Both the position numbers and the translations under genes were made by a program. The notes under the pieces were generated by a model that was given only the letters and a program-made list of their open reading frames with translations, ran no database searches and was not told the DNA's origin. A DNA stretch of 64,000 nt from Paenibacillus sp. FSL R7-0273. GTDB lineage: Bacteria; Bacillota; Bacilli; Paenibacillales; Paenibacillaceae. Of this stretch, positions 9,561 to 18,984 are shown piece by piece; positions within the stretch are counted from its first letter, which is position 1; the number at the start of each line of letters is the position of its first letter. Location: positions 5,529,501 through 5,593,500 of the forward strand of contig NZ_CP009283.1 in assembly GCF_000758625.1 (NCBI RefSeq). The letters run 5' to 3'.

Positions 9561-9599
9561 AAAAAAGCCTTTGGACCCTCCATGAAGGTCCAAAGGCTT
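9561..9599 (-). terminator. Terminator after the 203-aa membrane protein
   Basis: A 13-bp perfect stem, AAGCCTTTGGACC with GGTCCAAAGGCTT, has a 9-nt loop and is followed on the minus strand by a run of T. It lies 26 nt past the stop of the upstream gene. Confidence 0.9.
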
Positions 9600-9624
9600 G
9601 CCTTGCTTTAAATGCTGTTCCGGC

Positions 9625-10236
9625 CTACCGCCTAGTCGAATGCGGTCTCCGGGAACGCGGGGGACCGAGTATCTCCGCCCAGACGAGCCCGTTGCGCAAA
9701 GCCTGGGCGCTGCCGGCCGCTCCGCCCGGAAGCGGAGACACAGCAGCCCTGCTGTTCTCCGGGGCCTCCACAGCCCCGTCTGTGCCCTTTTCCAGCCCGT
9801 ATGCAGCCATACCGTCATACGCAGCCTGAAGACGCTTCAGCTCGCGCTCCATCCGTTCTGTGCGGGCCTGTACACTGTCCTCCTGATCTCCGGACTGCTC
9901 GTAGGACATCCCTTCACCTGTCTCATAATCGGGAGTCGGTACCTGCGGGGACTCCTTCCAGGCAGGTGCCAGCTCATGCTCATGCTCCTCACCGAATGAG
10001 CGGTCCCGGGAGGGCATACCGCTGTCCGGTGCGGGGAATCCGGAGCCGGCAGGACGCATTTCACTGCCCTCAGGCCCGGGACCCCGGTCTCTGCGCTGCG
10101 GCTGATCATCGCCTCCGCCTCCGAAGGTCGGCATACCGCCGCGTGCATTCGGCTTTTTCCTGTTCTTGGCCGCTTTATTCACATTGGTAAAGATTGCGAT
10201 CAGAATAATCACGGCAATATAAATCAGACTGCCCAT
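9625..10236 (-). CDS. Hypothetical single-pass membrane protein downstream of floA
   Basis: Unrecognised 203-aa protein. It starts with one hydrophobic segment (MGSLIYIAVIILIAIFTNV), then a basic stop-transfer KAAKNRKK. A long low-complexity, Gly/Pro/Arg/acid-rich region follows (FGGGGDDQPQRRDRGPGPEG), then a short heptad-like helix (ARTERMERELKRLQAAYDG, about 121-140) and a basic end. It starts 16 nt after the floA stop and ends at a strong terminator, so it is cotranscribed with nfeD-floA. In Bacillus a short gene yqfB sits here; I see no similarity. A role with the FloA scaffold is only a guess. Confidence 0.75.
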   Translation of the reverse strand: MGSLIYIAVIILIAIFTNVNKAAKNRKKPNARGGMPTFGGGGDDQPQRRDRGPGPEGSEMRPAGSGFPAPDSGMPSRDRSFGEEHEHELAPAWKESPQVPTPDYETGEGMSYEQSGDQEDSVQARTERMERELKRLQAAYDGMAAYGLEKGTDGAVEAPENSRAAVSPLPGGAAGSAQALRNGLVWAEILGPPRSRRPHSTRR

Positions 10237-10252
10237 GGGATCTCACATCCCC

Positions 10253-11254
10253 TTATTTATTGGTCGGACGGTTCGGATCATCCCCGTCATTCGCTTTACC
10301 GAGTGACCCGCGCATCTGCGTGTCCGCCTCGATGTTCTTGAGATTCATGTAATCCATAACACCAAGCTGTCCGGACCGCAGCGCTTCCGCCATAGCCAGC
10401 GGTACCTGGGATTCCGATTCGACAACCAGCGCCTTCATTTCGACAACCTTTGCCTTCATCTCCTGCTCATGGGCAACAGCCATTGCTCTGCGCTCCTCCG
10501 CTTTCGCCTGGGCGATGCGCTTGTCCGCTTCGGCCTGCTCAGTCTGCAGGTACGCGCCGATATTTTTGCCGACATCAACGTCCGCAATATCAATCGAGAG
10601 AATTTCAAAAGCCGTACCGGAATCAAGCCCCTTCGACAGCACAGTCCGGGAAATCGAATCCGGATTCTCCAGTACGTCCTTGTGCGAATTACTGGAACCT
10701 ACGGTAGTTACAATCCCTTCACCGACACGGGCAATGATAGTCTCTTCACCCGCACCGCCGACCAGCCGGTCGATGTTGGCCCGGACCGTTACCCGTGCTT
10801 TTACCTTTACCTCAATCCCGTTCCGGGCAACCGCTGCAACAATCGGCGTTTCAATAACACGCGGGTTAACGCTCATCTGCACTGCCAGCAGCACGTCACG
10901 TCCGGCCAGGTCGATAGCCGCTGCGCGTGTAAATTCAAGCGGGATATTGGCCCGCTGCGCCGCAATCAGCGCATTGACAACCCGGTCAACGTTACCTCCG
11001 GCGAGGTAATGGCTTTCGAGCTGATTAATATTCAGCCCCAGGCCGGCTTTGGTAGCCTTGATCAGAGGATTAACAATCCGGCTCGGCGTTACCCGGCGCA
11101 GTCTCATCGCCACCAGCGTAATAATGCTGATTCTCACACCGGATGCCCATGCAGAAATCCAGAGCATAACCGGGAAGAAGCTGAAGAACACACTCAACAC
11201 AATGATCACGACAACCGCGATCAGCAAAATAGGAATCCAAGTAGCTTCACCCAT
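10253..11254 (-). CDS. floA: Flotillin-like protein FloA
   Basis: Membrane scaffold of functional membrane microdomains. The 333-aa protein begins [20 protein letters not shown] (membrane hairpin), followed by [18 protein letters not shown]. The SPFH domain follows ([22 protein letters not shown]) and then the Ala/Glu-rich coiled coil [19 protein letters not shown] chose ATG 11254: it matches family starts and CGGAGG lies 12 nt upstream, while a TTG four codons earlier directly abuts that site. It follows nfeD by 67 nt, the usual YqeZ-FloA pair. Confidence 0.95.
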   Translation of the reverse strand: MGEATWIPILLIAVVVIIVLSVFFSFFPVMLWISAWASGVRISIITLVAMRLRRVTPSRIVNPLIKATKAGLGLNINQLESHYLAGGNVDRVVNALIAAQRANIPLEFTRAAAIDLAGRDVLLAVQMSVNPRVIETPIVAAVARNGIEVKVKARVTVRANIDRLVGGAGEETIIARVGEGIVTTVGSSNSHKDVLENPDSISRTVLSKGLDSGTAFEILSIDIADVDVGKNIGAYLQTEQAEADKRIAQAKAEERRAMAVAHEQEMKAKVVEMKALVVESESQVPLAMAEALRSGQLGVMDYMNLKNIEADTQMRGSLGKANDGDDPNRPTNK

Positions 11255-11321
11255 ACCCGTTCCCAACCTCCGTTACATTTTTTTTGTTAAAATCATCTGT
11301 TGCCGCCTGCCGGACAGCAGG

Positions 11322-12689
11322 TCATTCCGTTGTTTCCTTTACAACCACCCGTCCGCCCTCCACCTTCACGACGGAAACGGGCCGGTCAGAGCTGATAAAG
11401 CTGCCTTCAGTCACTACATCCACACGTTCACCGTTGAACATAGCAGTTCCCGCCGGCCGCAGAGGAGTAACACTCAACCCAGCTGCACCTACAAGGCTTA
11501 GCTTTTCCAGCACAGGTACAAACCCTTCTTCTTTGGTCAGACTCTCCTGGAGGATGAACCGGTTCCAGATGCCGCGCTCCTTAAAAATAACCACAACAAC
11601 CGCGATCACTACCGCCGCAGCGGCAAATGCGATGCCGAGATTAAGCAGGGCGTGGGTATAGCTGAAGGCTGCCCGTACAACGCCGGCAATCAGACAGATT
11701 GAACCCAGCAGCCCGAGGATTCCGAAGCTAGGCACAAACAGCTCCAGAACGAGCATGACAAGCCCCAGAATGAACAGCAGCCATGTCTCTGCTCCCGCAA
11801 AGCCTGCCACATAGTTCCCGAAGAAATACAGCGCGAAGGCCAGCGTCCCGATAATACCGGGAGCACCGAAGCCCGGAACGAGCAGCTCAATGACGATTCC
11901 GGCAATTCCGATAAAGAGCAGAATGACCATTACAAGCGGATTGGTGAGAAAATGCGACAATTTCTCCGCGCCGGTCTGCTTGACGTGAAAAATGTCGTCA
12001 GTCGAGTAGCCAAGCAAGCCAATCGCCTCTTCCGGGGTAGCCGCCAGATGCTCGGCATAGCCTGCCTTCAGCGCCTCGTCACTGGTCAGAGCAATAATCT
12101 GCCCTGCCGTTTTGCTCACACCGAGCTCAGGCTTGTTCACAACCAGATTCACATCCATCATCCCGGCAGCAATGTCGGGATCACGCCCGTTCAGCGTGGC
12201 TGCTCCTACCATTTTTGATTTCCAGTAAGAGATCATCTTGGCGTCATCCACGCTGTTTCCGTTCATATCCACCAGCGAAGCCGCACCAATCATGCTCCCG
12301 GGCTTCATAATGATGGTATCCGCGTTCAGCGCTATGTAGCTTCCTGCCGACGCAGCGTCGCCTTTAATATAGGCGGTAACCGGAATCTCGCTGTCTCTGA
12401 CCAGTGTTCCAATCTGCTCGGCAGAGTCCACCAGTCCCCCCGGCGTATCGATTTCAAGTACAATCAGAACCGCACCGTAGTTTGCCGCTTCAGCAAATCC
12501 GCGCTCCAGAAAGCTCTGCAGGCCGCGTTCAATTTCCTGATCCACCGGAATGATAAAGACTGGACCGCTTTGGGCTGCCCCGGCCTGCCGGTCCGTCGTC
12601 CCCGATGCTCCGGCCATTACCGGTACGCACAGCATCAGCAGCAGCATAACAGCAGTGCAGGCTACAAGCATTTTCCGGAATCTGCTCAT
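11322..12689 (-). CDS. NfeD-like membrane-bound ClpP-class protease
   Basis: Equivalent of B. subtilis YqeZ, the partner of FloA. The 455-aa protein has a signal peptide (about 1-28) and a ClpP-like serine protease domain with DTPGGLVDSA and DAASAGSYIA, where Ser114 is the expected nucleophile. Four to five membrane segments follow (about 245-375), then a C-terminal OB-fold NfeD domain (LVGAAGLSVTPLRPAGTAMF). AGAGGAGG precedes ATG 12689. First gene of the nfeD-floA-203 aa unit. The family cleaves membrane proteins, with stomatin/flotillin partners. Confidence 0.93.
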   Translation of the reverse strand: MSRFRKMLVACTAVMLLLMLCVPVMAGASGTTDRQAGAAQSGPVFIIPVDQEIERGLQSFLERGFAEAANYGAVLIVLEIDTPGGLVDSAEQIGTLVRDSEIPVTAYIKGDAASAGSYIALNADTIIMKPGSMIGAASLVDMNGNSVDDAKMISYWKSKMVGAATLNGRDPDIAAGMMDVNLVVNKPELGVSKTAGQIIALTSDEALKAGYAEHLAATPEEAIGLLGYSTDDIFHVKQTGAEKLSHFLTNPLVMVILLFIGIAGIVIELLVPGFGAPGIIGTLAFALYFFGNYVAGFAGAETWLLFILGLVMLVLELFVPSFGILGLLGSICLIAGVVRAAFSYTHALLNLGIAFAAAAVVIAVVVVIFKERGIWNRFILQESLTKEEGFVPVLEKLSLVGAAGLSVTPLRPAGTAMFNGERVDVVTEGSFISSDRPVSVVKVEGGRVVVKETTE

Positions 12690-12793
12690 ATTTGAACCTC
12701 CTCTCTTTCATGATAACCCAATTCATACTCCTAGTACGCCTTTTTCCGCCAAACCGTTTCAAAACATGGCAAAACACAGCAGCCGGAGCTAAC

Positions 12794-12836
12794 AAAAAAA
12801 AGGGACAACAGTAAGCAGATGCTTTTCCATTGTCCC
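12794..12836 (-). terminator. Second terminator after yqeY
   Basis: GGGACAA pairs with TTGTCCC around a 21-nt loop, and eight or more T follow on the minus strand. It backs up the hairpin at 12851-12873. Confidence 0.75.
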
Positions 12837-12850
12837 CTGATAAACGAAAA

Positions 12851-12873
12851 ACACCCCTTATAAAAAGGGGTGT
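12851..12873 (-). terminator. Terminator of rpsU-yqeY
   Basis: A 9-bp perfect stem, ACACCCCTT with AAGGGGTGT, has a 5-nt loop and is followed by TTTTCG on the minus strand, 10 nt after the yqeY stop. Confidence 0.85.
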
Positions 12874-12883
12874 CAGCGCTATA

Positions 12884-13327
12884 TTATTGCAGAAATTGCA
12901 GAACCGCCTGGTTCACAAGTTTACCATCGGCGCGACCTTTGACCTTAGGCATCAGTGCGCTCATGACCTTACCCATATCACTTTTCGAAGAAGCACCGGT
13001 TTCCTGGATGGTCTGCTGTACAATTACTTTAATTTCTTCTTCGGAAAGCTGCGCAGGAAGATACTTAATGATAATCTCGATTTCTGCCTTCGTATTCGCG
13101 GCAAGCTCTTCACGACCCGCTGATTCAAATTCTTGGAGGGCATCTTTGCGCTGTTTGATTTCACGACTAAGGATATCAAGCACTTCGTTGTCGTCTAATG
13201 TTCTCTTTAATTCTATTTCAGAATAATTTATCGTAGAACGAACCATTCGAATGGTGGAGAGTGTGAACTTGTCCTTACTCTTCATCGCTTGCTTCATATC
13301 TTCGTTCAATCGTTCGCTAAGATTCAT
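12884..13327 (-). CDS. yqeY: GatB/YqeY domain protein
   Basis: A 147-aa protein of the YqeY family, related to the tRNA-binding tail domain of GatB. It begins MNLSERLNEDMKQAMKSKDK and contains YLPAQLSEEEI and the C-terminal SKSDMGKVMSALMPKVKGRADG, all typical. Its exact role is unknown; it may act in tRNA or amidotransferase chemistry. AGGAGG precedes ATG 13327. It lies 15 nt after rpsU, the conserved Firmicute pair, and ends in a double terminator. Confidence 0.94.
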   Translation of the reverse strand: MNLSERLNEDMKQAMKSKDKFTLSTIRMVRSTINYSEIELKRTLDDNEVLDILSREIKQRKDALQEFESAGREELAANTKAEIEIIIKYLPAQLSEEEIKVIVQQTIQETGASSKSDMGKVMSALMPKVKGRADGKLVNQAVLQFLQ

Positions 13328-13342
13328 GACTCGGTAATCCTC

Positions 13343-13516
13343 CTAAAACTTTCTCTTACGAGCAGCCTCAGACTTCTTCTTGCGCTTAACGCTTGGCTTC
13401 TCATAATGCTTGCGTTTCTTCACCTCAGCCAAGACACCATCTTTAGCGATGGAACGTTTAAAGCGACGAAGTGCAGCATCAATTGTCTCGTTTTTACGAA
13501 CTTTCGTTTCAGACAC
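13343..13516 (-). CDS. rpsU: Ribosomal protein bS21
   Basis: A 57-aa, highly basic small-subunit protein that starts (M)[20 protein letters not shown] and ends [12 protein letters not shown], as in Firmicute S21. The start is GTG 13516: GGAGGG lies 7 nt upstream, and an in-frame ATG 20 codons further upstream would add non-S21 residues and lie on the promoter side. It is driven by a near-consensus promoter at 13575-13604 and cotranscribed with yqeY. Confidence 0.97.
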   Translation of the reverse strand: MSETKVRKNETIDAALRRFKRSIAKDGVLAEVKKRKHYEKPSVKRKKKSEAARKRKF

Positions 13517-13574
13517 CAGTTTTCCCTCCCTCCGACCAGACCGTCCAAGAGCATAACACGGTTCATCAACTTTC

Positions 13575-13604
13575 ATTATAGGTCAAACCGAAATAAGGTG
13601 TCAA
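13575..13604 (-). promoter_or_regulatory. Consensus sigma-A promoter of rpsU-yqeY
   Basis: On the minus strand TTGACA (13604-13599), an 18-nt spacer and TATAAT (13580-13575), both hexamers perfect. Transcription would start about 50 nt before the GTG start of rpsU. Confidence 0.9.
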
Positions 13605-13654
13605 CCTTCGTGTTATTCTTTTTTCTGGCATGCGGTCTGTTGCTGGATACAACG

Positions 13655-14014
13655 CTATGCGTGCGAATCCGAAATCCCGACAAGAGCGCCCAGCTTGGCG
13701 CCGCCGATCAGATGGTAATGAAGATGCGGCACCGCCTGTCCGCTGTCAGGTCCGCAGTTGTTAATCAGCCGGTATCCCGTGTCAGCGACGCCAAGCTCTA
13801 CAGCAATCTGCTGTGCCACCGCATGAATCTCGCCGATCAGCGGCAGATCCTCTGCAGTTACATCATTCATCGAAGCAATGAACTTCTTGGGAATGATCAG
13901 CACATGCACAGGTGCAGCGGGCTGGATGTCATGAAATGCCAGGATACGCTCGTTCTCAAACACTTTTTTTGAAGGGATGGTGCCCTCAATAATTTTGCTA
14001 AAAACAGTTTCCAT
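13655..14014 (-). CDS. hinT: HIT-family nucleotide-binding protein
   Basis: Histidine-triad hydrolase of the HinT branch, acting on nucleoside phosphoramidates and acyl-AMP. The triad is HLHYHLIGG at about residues 99-107, preceded by HVLIIPKKFIASMNDV. The 119-aa length is typical (113-120). ATG 14014 follows AGAAGGAGG. It stands alone: rpsU has its own promoter downstream and a long gene-free stretch lies upstream. The symbol is by family; orthology to a specific Bacillus gene is not settled here. Confidence 0.9.
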   Translation of the reverse strand: METVFSKIIEGTIPSKKVFENERILAFHDIQPAAPVHVLIIPKKFIASMNDVTAEDLPLIGEIHAVAQQIAVELGVADTGYRLINNCGPDSGQAVPHLHYHLIGGAKLGALVGISDSHA

Positions 14015-15382
14015 ACAACACCTCCTTCTAAAAGTCTGTGGAGCAGCGACGCTTGAATGATCTTCACAGCATCACTTGTTACCGGACAGGCGAATAATCA
14101 CAATGGATGCATCCCTGCCCGTCGGACCGCCCGGCCTTCTCCGCCATATTATTTATGTGTCTTATCATACAGGATTTTGGAGCAATGCGAAAGCGGGAGC
14201 GGAGAATGCCATTTTATAAAAAGAAAATGCTGATAAAGAGCTGGGACGTTCCCTCTTGGGGCGGTGTGGATACAGATAGCTGGAAGTGTTTTTGAGCATG
14301 GCGAGTGGTGAGCATAAAGAGTATTGGGCATGGCGAGTATTAGAAAAGGCATTAGTATGAAGCTGAGGCTGGCAGTGTGGTGAAGGGTAATCCTGGAGCT
14401 GTTGGAGTGTCAGGGACAGCCTGAAAGCTTATCGAAGAAAAGCTAATTCCGGGAGCATGAGCTGGTCAGAGGAATAATCAAGAAATTTGTTTAAGGGCAG
14501 CGGCCGAAAGTCTAACATTTCTCTGGAGTCACGTTCAATTTCAAAACAGAAAGAATGCTAGTTTAATCTATATAGTTCGCAAAGATCATGCACGTATAGT
14601 GATATTAGAGATTGTCAGGTGCAGGAATCAGGCATTCTTCATTAATCCGGCAGTTGTGACCAGATTGAGCTGCTGAAATAGCATGTTTGGCTGGAACACC
14701 CTATCCTATAATGATTTATTGAACCTGTAATATAATACAGCGCATCCATCATACAACATTTGACTGTATCAGTAACAGCTTGAATGATTGCCTAAAAACT
14801 TAATTCAGCCTAGGGGCACCAAGTAACCCTATTAGCACTGTTATCCTGGCTGACCTTCTGCGCACGTACTGCTTCCATAAGCGCAAGAATGAATGCTGTA
14901 AACAAACTGCGCTGGCTTAGTAACACTGCTTAGTAATACTTTAGTTTAATTCAGTTTCTGCAAGGCCATGCAAGAGGAGCTTCCTCGTTTTGCATTCGGC
15001 GGGCACTTAATAGCTGCTAATATCCATATGATTCCAGCATGCCTTAACCGTGTTTGCCTGCCCAGTACCGTATAATCAGCAAATGTTACTGGGACACCGG
15101 CAGGTTTTAAAATCACTTTTTACTTAACTGCACTTTATACAACTAAAACGCCGATTTTTCTTCGGCTATCTGTTTTAAGTGTATTTCATACAACTAAACT
15201 GTTCATTTTTCCCTGTTATCAGCAATTCAGTCCACTTTAGTTGTATCAAATACAGCTGTATGGCGCTGGCACCCATTTCGGATGTATTTAACTGTACAGA
15301 GTGCAGCTATCTCAGCATTACTGAGGATTAGGATAATCCTCTACCCGGATTTATAGAACCCAATACTTATACATAAAAAAAA
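14015..15382. other. Gene-free region upstream of hinT
   Basis: About 1.4 kb with frequent stops in all frames and a visibly higher AT content than the flanks. The only longer frame (14107-14295, plus) has no ribosome-binding site and no familiar features. The right part holds the second phased-motif cluster (15123-15310). I recognise no tRNA, riboswitch or known small RNA here. It may be decayed sequence or hold an unannotated RNA. Confidence 0.6.
15123..15310. repeat. Phased 24-bp motif cluster 2 (four sites)
   Basis: Sites start near 15123 (inverted: CTTAACTGCA-5 nt-TACAACTAAA), 15173, 15236 and 15287. Steps are 50, 63 and 51 bp, the same pattern as cluster 1. A hairpin GCCGA-6 nt-TCGGC lies between the first two sites. 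Confidence 0.8.
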
Positions 15383-15479
15383 CAAAAAAAAAGAAACACC
15401 CTATCAGCTGAATGGCTGACTCGGCGGCGAACGTATGAAAAGGAGTGCATCCCGGTCATACGTCCGCCGAGGTGTTTCT
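15383..15479 (-). terminator. Long branched hairpin terminator after sbcC
   Basis: On the minus strand an outer 9-bp stem, AGAAACACC with GGTGTTTCT, encloses a second stem (TCGGCGG+ACGTATGA with TCATACGT+CCGCCGA, 3-nt bulge) and a small CAGC/GCTG hairpin, giving a three-way junction. A long T-rich run follows. It lies 78 nt past the sbcC stop. Confidence 0.8.
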
Positions 15480-15557
15480 AAAAGATGTCGGCTTAGCTGT
15501 ATTATAACAGGGGCATGATGGTGTCTCTGTGATTGACATCACATCACGCCCCTGATT

Positions 15558-18500
15558 TCACATTTTTTCCAAAAGAATGTGCGATCCCCCGCCGCCCTGC
15601 TCGGCAGGCACAACGATCAGCTTGCGCGGCAGTCTGGCCCGCAGCTCGGGAACATGGCTGATGATACCGACGGACAGCTGGTCGTTATGCAGCTTTTCAA
15701 GGGAGGTAATTACCGTATCCAGCAGGTCGGGGTCCAGAGTGCCGAAGCCCTCGTCCAGGAAAAAGAACTGCAGCGGATACTGTCCGCGCAGCTGGATCTG
15801 TGCCGAGAGGGCAAGTGCCAGTGACAAGGAGGTCAGGAAGGTCTCGCCGCCGGACAGTGTGGACACCGGCCGCCGGACACCCCCGTTCCCGTCATCCCGG
15901 ATTACAAAGCCGCCGCCGGAATCCACCTCCAGCGCGTAGCGCTGTTTGGACAGGAAACGCAGCCGCTGTGACGCAGCCTGACAGACCTGCATCAGCTGCT
16001 CCTCGGCGATATACTCGACGAAGGCGTTCCCGCGCAGCACAGCCTGCAGCTTAGACAGACGGTCCTGCAGCCCGGCATGGCCGGCCCGCTGCTCCTCAAG
16101 CTCCATCCAGCGGATATGGCGGTGCTGCAGATCCTCCAGATCACGTTCAGCACGGGCACGGCTGCGCAGTGATTCCTCATCATCCTCTTTGCACTGCTTC
16201 AGCGCAGACTGGCTCTCCTGCCATTCCTCGGCACTGAGCACCCCGTCCTGCAGCTTCTCGGCGATGCTCCGCAGCTGCAGAATCACTTCAGCCTCCTCCT
16301 CGCGGTGACTGCGCACCTTGGCAGCTGCAGCAGCCCGCTCTTCCGGCGGCAGTGCTGCAGCCTCAACCTCGGCAGCTGAAGCAAACGGCGACGAACCGAG
16401 GCTCTCCTCCCAGCGTGCAGAGGCCTCACTGTAATGCTCCCTGGCAGACTCAGCCGCCTGGCGGGCAATCGCCGCCTCCTTCAGCTCATGCTGCGCCTGC
16501 TCGGCTGCCTGGCGGTGGCTCAGCCTGCTCCGCTCCAGCGCAGCCTGCAGCTCCTGCAGCTGCCGCTCACATTCCGCGAGCAGCTCCGCAGCGGCACGCC
16601 CGCCTGTCCATTGCTGCAGGCGGTCCGCCTTCTCACGCTCCAGTGCTTCCTTGCCTTCCAACTGGGCGTGGAGGTGGGCCAGCTCCTTATCCAGGCCGGC
16701 CGTTTCTTCCTGCAGCGCCTGCACGGCAGCGCTTTTGTCCTCCAGAAATTTGACGCTGATTTCCAGCCGGCCCCGGATCTCCTCTGCCTGCTCATCCTTG
16801 AGCAGCATCGCACGGTAGGCGTTCTCCGCCTCATTCACCGCCAGTCCGGGAAACAATGCGGCCCATTCCCTGTGCAGGCTGTCCACCTGGTCCGCCAGCT
16901 CCCGGGCTTTGCTCACCAGCCCGGCCAGCCAGGCGGATTCCGCTTCAACAGCAGCCTCCTCCTTATGGCACAGCTGCTGCTGCTCCTGCATCGTCCGCTG
17001 CCACTGCGCAGCGCTGGCGCGCAGACTGCCGGAACGGGCTTTGCTGCCGGCCAGCCTGTCTTCCAGCTCTGTCAGCAGCCCTGCTGACAGAGCCTCCTCC
17101 GGCGCGGCCAGCAAGCCGGCAGCACCGCCCTGCTGCTCGAGACCCGCAGCAGCCGGCGGAGCTGCCGTAAGCTCAGGCAGACTCTCGCCGTACACCTGCG
17201 CGAGCCACGCTCCGTCCTGTTCCAGCAGGCTGCGGAACAGGTGGCGTGTATCCAGCGCCTGTCTGGCCAGCCGGCGCGCCTGCTCCAGCCGGCCAGCCAG
17301 CTCTTCATCCCCGCTGCCGTCCTGGGCGGACGCAGGCGAGGGATGATGCTCGCTGCCGCAGACCGGGCAAGGCAGCCCGTCCCGGAGTTCACCGGCGAGC
17401 GCCAGCGAGAGCCGGTGAACCTCCTGCTCTTTGCGCGCGGCTTCCAGCGCGCCGCCGTGCTGCTCCAGGCGCACGGCGGCCTCTCCTGCGGCGGCTTCTG
17501 CAGCCCGCAGGTCCTCCAGGTGCAGCGCGGCGGCGGCGACCAGCCCGCCGCGCTGCACCGCCAGCTCTTGCCGCCGGCCTCCGGCTGCGGCAAGGCGCGC
17601 CTCTGCGGCGGCGAGCACCGCCGCGCGGCCCTGGCGCTCACGCTCGGCCGAGTCCCGCTGGGTCTCGGCCGAGCGCAGCCCCTGCAGTCTCTGCATCGCA
17701 TCCTGCAGAGACTGCCGCTCCTGGGAGCGGACCGCCAGCGGCAGCAGGCTCTGCTGCAGCTCCTGCTGCTTCTTTTGGCCGCGGGCCAAAAGCTCCCGCT
17801 CCCGGTTCATCCGCTCCTGCGCGGCGGTAAGCCCGCGCGAGACCGCCTCGCGGCGCTCCAGCACCGCGGCGCGCTCCCGGCGCAGCCCGCCGAGCTCGGC
17901 TTCGAGCTCGAGTGCACGCCGGTAGGTGCCGGCGCACTCCCGCAGGGCCGGCTCCTCCGCCTGCAGCGCAGCCTGTGCAGCCGCCTCTGCCGCAGCCAGC
18001 TCTGCCGCTGCCCGCTCTGCGGAAGCAGCCTGCACCTCCTGGCCCTCAGCACGCGCCAGCCGGCTCTTCCAGGCGGCCTCCGCGCTGCGCCAGGCGGTCA
18101 GCACGGGCAGTCGCTGCCCGGCCTCGTCAGCCTGGCCGAGCTTCTGCTCCAGGAGGAGGATGCCCTCCTCCCGGGCAAGCAGCTCCTGCCGCTTGGCCTC
18201 ACGCCGGGTGCGCTCCTCCTGCAGCTCGCGGATCTTCGCGAAGCGTTCAGAGCGCTCCTGCGCCTGCTCCAGCAGCTTACGGCACTCTTCCGCACGGCGG
18301 ACCGCATCCTGCAGCCTCACTTCAGCTGCCTCGACATCCGCTTTGCCGGCGCTGCCCAGCCCCTGCTGCTCAGCCTCCAGCGCACGCAGCGCCGCCTCAT
18401 TATCCTTGATTCGGCGGCTGAGCTTCAGCGCCAGCTGATCCCCGTACTGCTCCAGATGGAACAGCCGCTGGAGCATCTGTCTGCGGTCGACGCCCCGCAG

Positions 18501-18983
18501 GGACAGGAACTCGGCGAATTTGCCCTGCGGCAGCACCACCGCCCGGGTGAAGTCGTCCATCTTGAGTCCGATGTGCTCCTCCACGCAGCGCGTAACATCG
18601 GCCAGCTTATCAGCCAGAACTTGGTCTCCCTCTTCTGTCAGCTCAATAAAGCGGCTGATCGTATTACTGACCGATTGTTCCCCGGTGCGTTTGAATTTGC
18701 GCTCCACCCTGAAGCGGCGCGGACCTGCCGAGGATACAAGCTCAAAGGTAAAAGCTACGCTCAGCTGATCCTCGGAATGGTTCATAATGCCCTGTGTCCC
18801 GTTCACCGCGCGCTCCACCTTGCCGTACATCGCCAGCGTAATCGCGTCCAGCAGGCTTGACTTCCCGCTGCCGGTCGGGCCGAAAATCCCGAACAGCCCC
18901 GTTTCAGTCAGGCTGGCAAAATCAATCTCCTGCTGCTCCCTGTAGCTCTGCAGCCCGGACAGCTTTAATAGAATCGGCTTCAC
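15558..18983 (-). CDS. sbcC: Exonuclease subunit SbcC
   Basis: SMC-like ATPase subunit of the SbcCD (Mre11-Rad50 type) nuclease that opens hairpins and processes blocked DNA ends. The 1141-aa protein shows Walker A FGPTGSGKSSLLDAI near residue 35 and LPQGKFAEFL (Q-loop region). Very long Ala/Glu/Arg-rich coiled coils are joined by a zinc hook CPVC near residue 538; signature LSGGETFLTSLSLALALS and Walker B FFFLDEGFGTLD lie near the C terminus. The start is GTG 18983, one base after the sbcD stop, with GAGGTG upstream; the longer frame to 19226 overlaps sbcD. High GC produces long spurious frames on the other strand. Confidence 0.96.
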   Translation of the reverse strand: MKPILLKLSGLQSYREQQEIDFASLTETGLFGIFGPTGSGKSSLLDAITLAMYGKVERAVNGTQGIMNHSEDQLSVAFTFELVSSAGPRRFRVERKFKRTGEQSVSNTISRFIELTEEGDQVLADKLADVTRCVEEHIGLKMDDFTRAVVLPQGKFAEFLSLRGVDRRQMLQRLFHLEQYGDQLALKLSRRIKDNEAALRALEAEQQGLGSAGKADVEAAEVRLQDAVRRAEECRKLLEQAQERSERFAKIRELQEERTRREAKRQELLAREEGILLLEQKLGQADEAGQRLPVLTAWRSAEAAWKSRLARAEGQEVQAASAERAAAELAAAEAAAQAALQAEEPALRECAGTYRRALELEAELGGLRRERAAVLERREAVSRGLTAAQERMNRERELLARGQKKQQELQQSLLPLAVRSQERQSLQDAMQRLQGLRSAETQRDSAERERQGRAAVLAAAEARLAAAGGRRQELAVQRGGLVAAAALHLEDLRAAEAAAGEAAVRLEQHGGALEAARKEQEVHRLSLALAGELRDGLPCPVCGSEHHPSPASAQDGSGDEELAGRLEQARRLARQALDTRHLFRSLLEQDGAWLAQVYGESLPELTAAPPAAAGLEQQGGAAGLLAAPEEALSAGLLTELEDRLAGSKARSGSLRASAAQWQRTMQEQQQLCHKEEAAVEAESAWLAGLVSKARELADQVDSLHREWAALFPGLAVNEAENAYRAMLLKDEQAEEIRGRLEISVKFLEDKSAAVQALQEETAGLDKELAHLHAQLEGKEALEREKADRLQQWTGGRAAAELLAECERQLQELQAALERSRLSHRQAAEQAQHELKEAAIARQAAESAREHYSEASARWEESLGSSPFASAAEVEAAALPPEERAAAAAKVRSHREEEAEVILQLRSIAEKLQDGVLSAEEWQESQSALKQCKEDDEESLRSRARAERDLEDLQHRHIRWMELEEQRAGHAGLQDRLSKLQAVLRGNAFVEYIAEEQLMQVCQAASQRLRFLSKQRYALEVDSGGGFVIRDDGNGGVRRPVSTLSGGETFLTSLSLALALSAQIQLRGQYPLQFFFLDEGFGTLDPDLLDTVITSLEKLHNDQLSVGIISHVPELRARLPRKLIVVPAEQGGGGSHILLEKM

Positions 18984-18984
18984 G

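Noticed and set aside
14107..14295. 62-aa frame in the gene-free region
   Set aside because: No ribosome-binding site, no family features, biased by chance in an AT-rich stretch.
17241..18860. 539-aa open frame on the plus strand opposite sbcC
   Set aside because: Low-complexity Leu/Gln/Arg-rich translation, no ribosome-binding site, and fully explained by the high-GC coiled-coil codons of sbcC.
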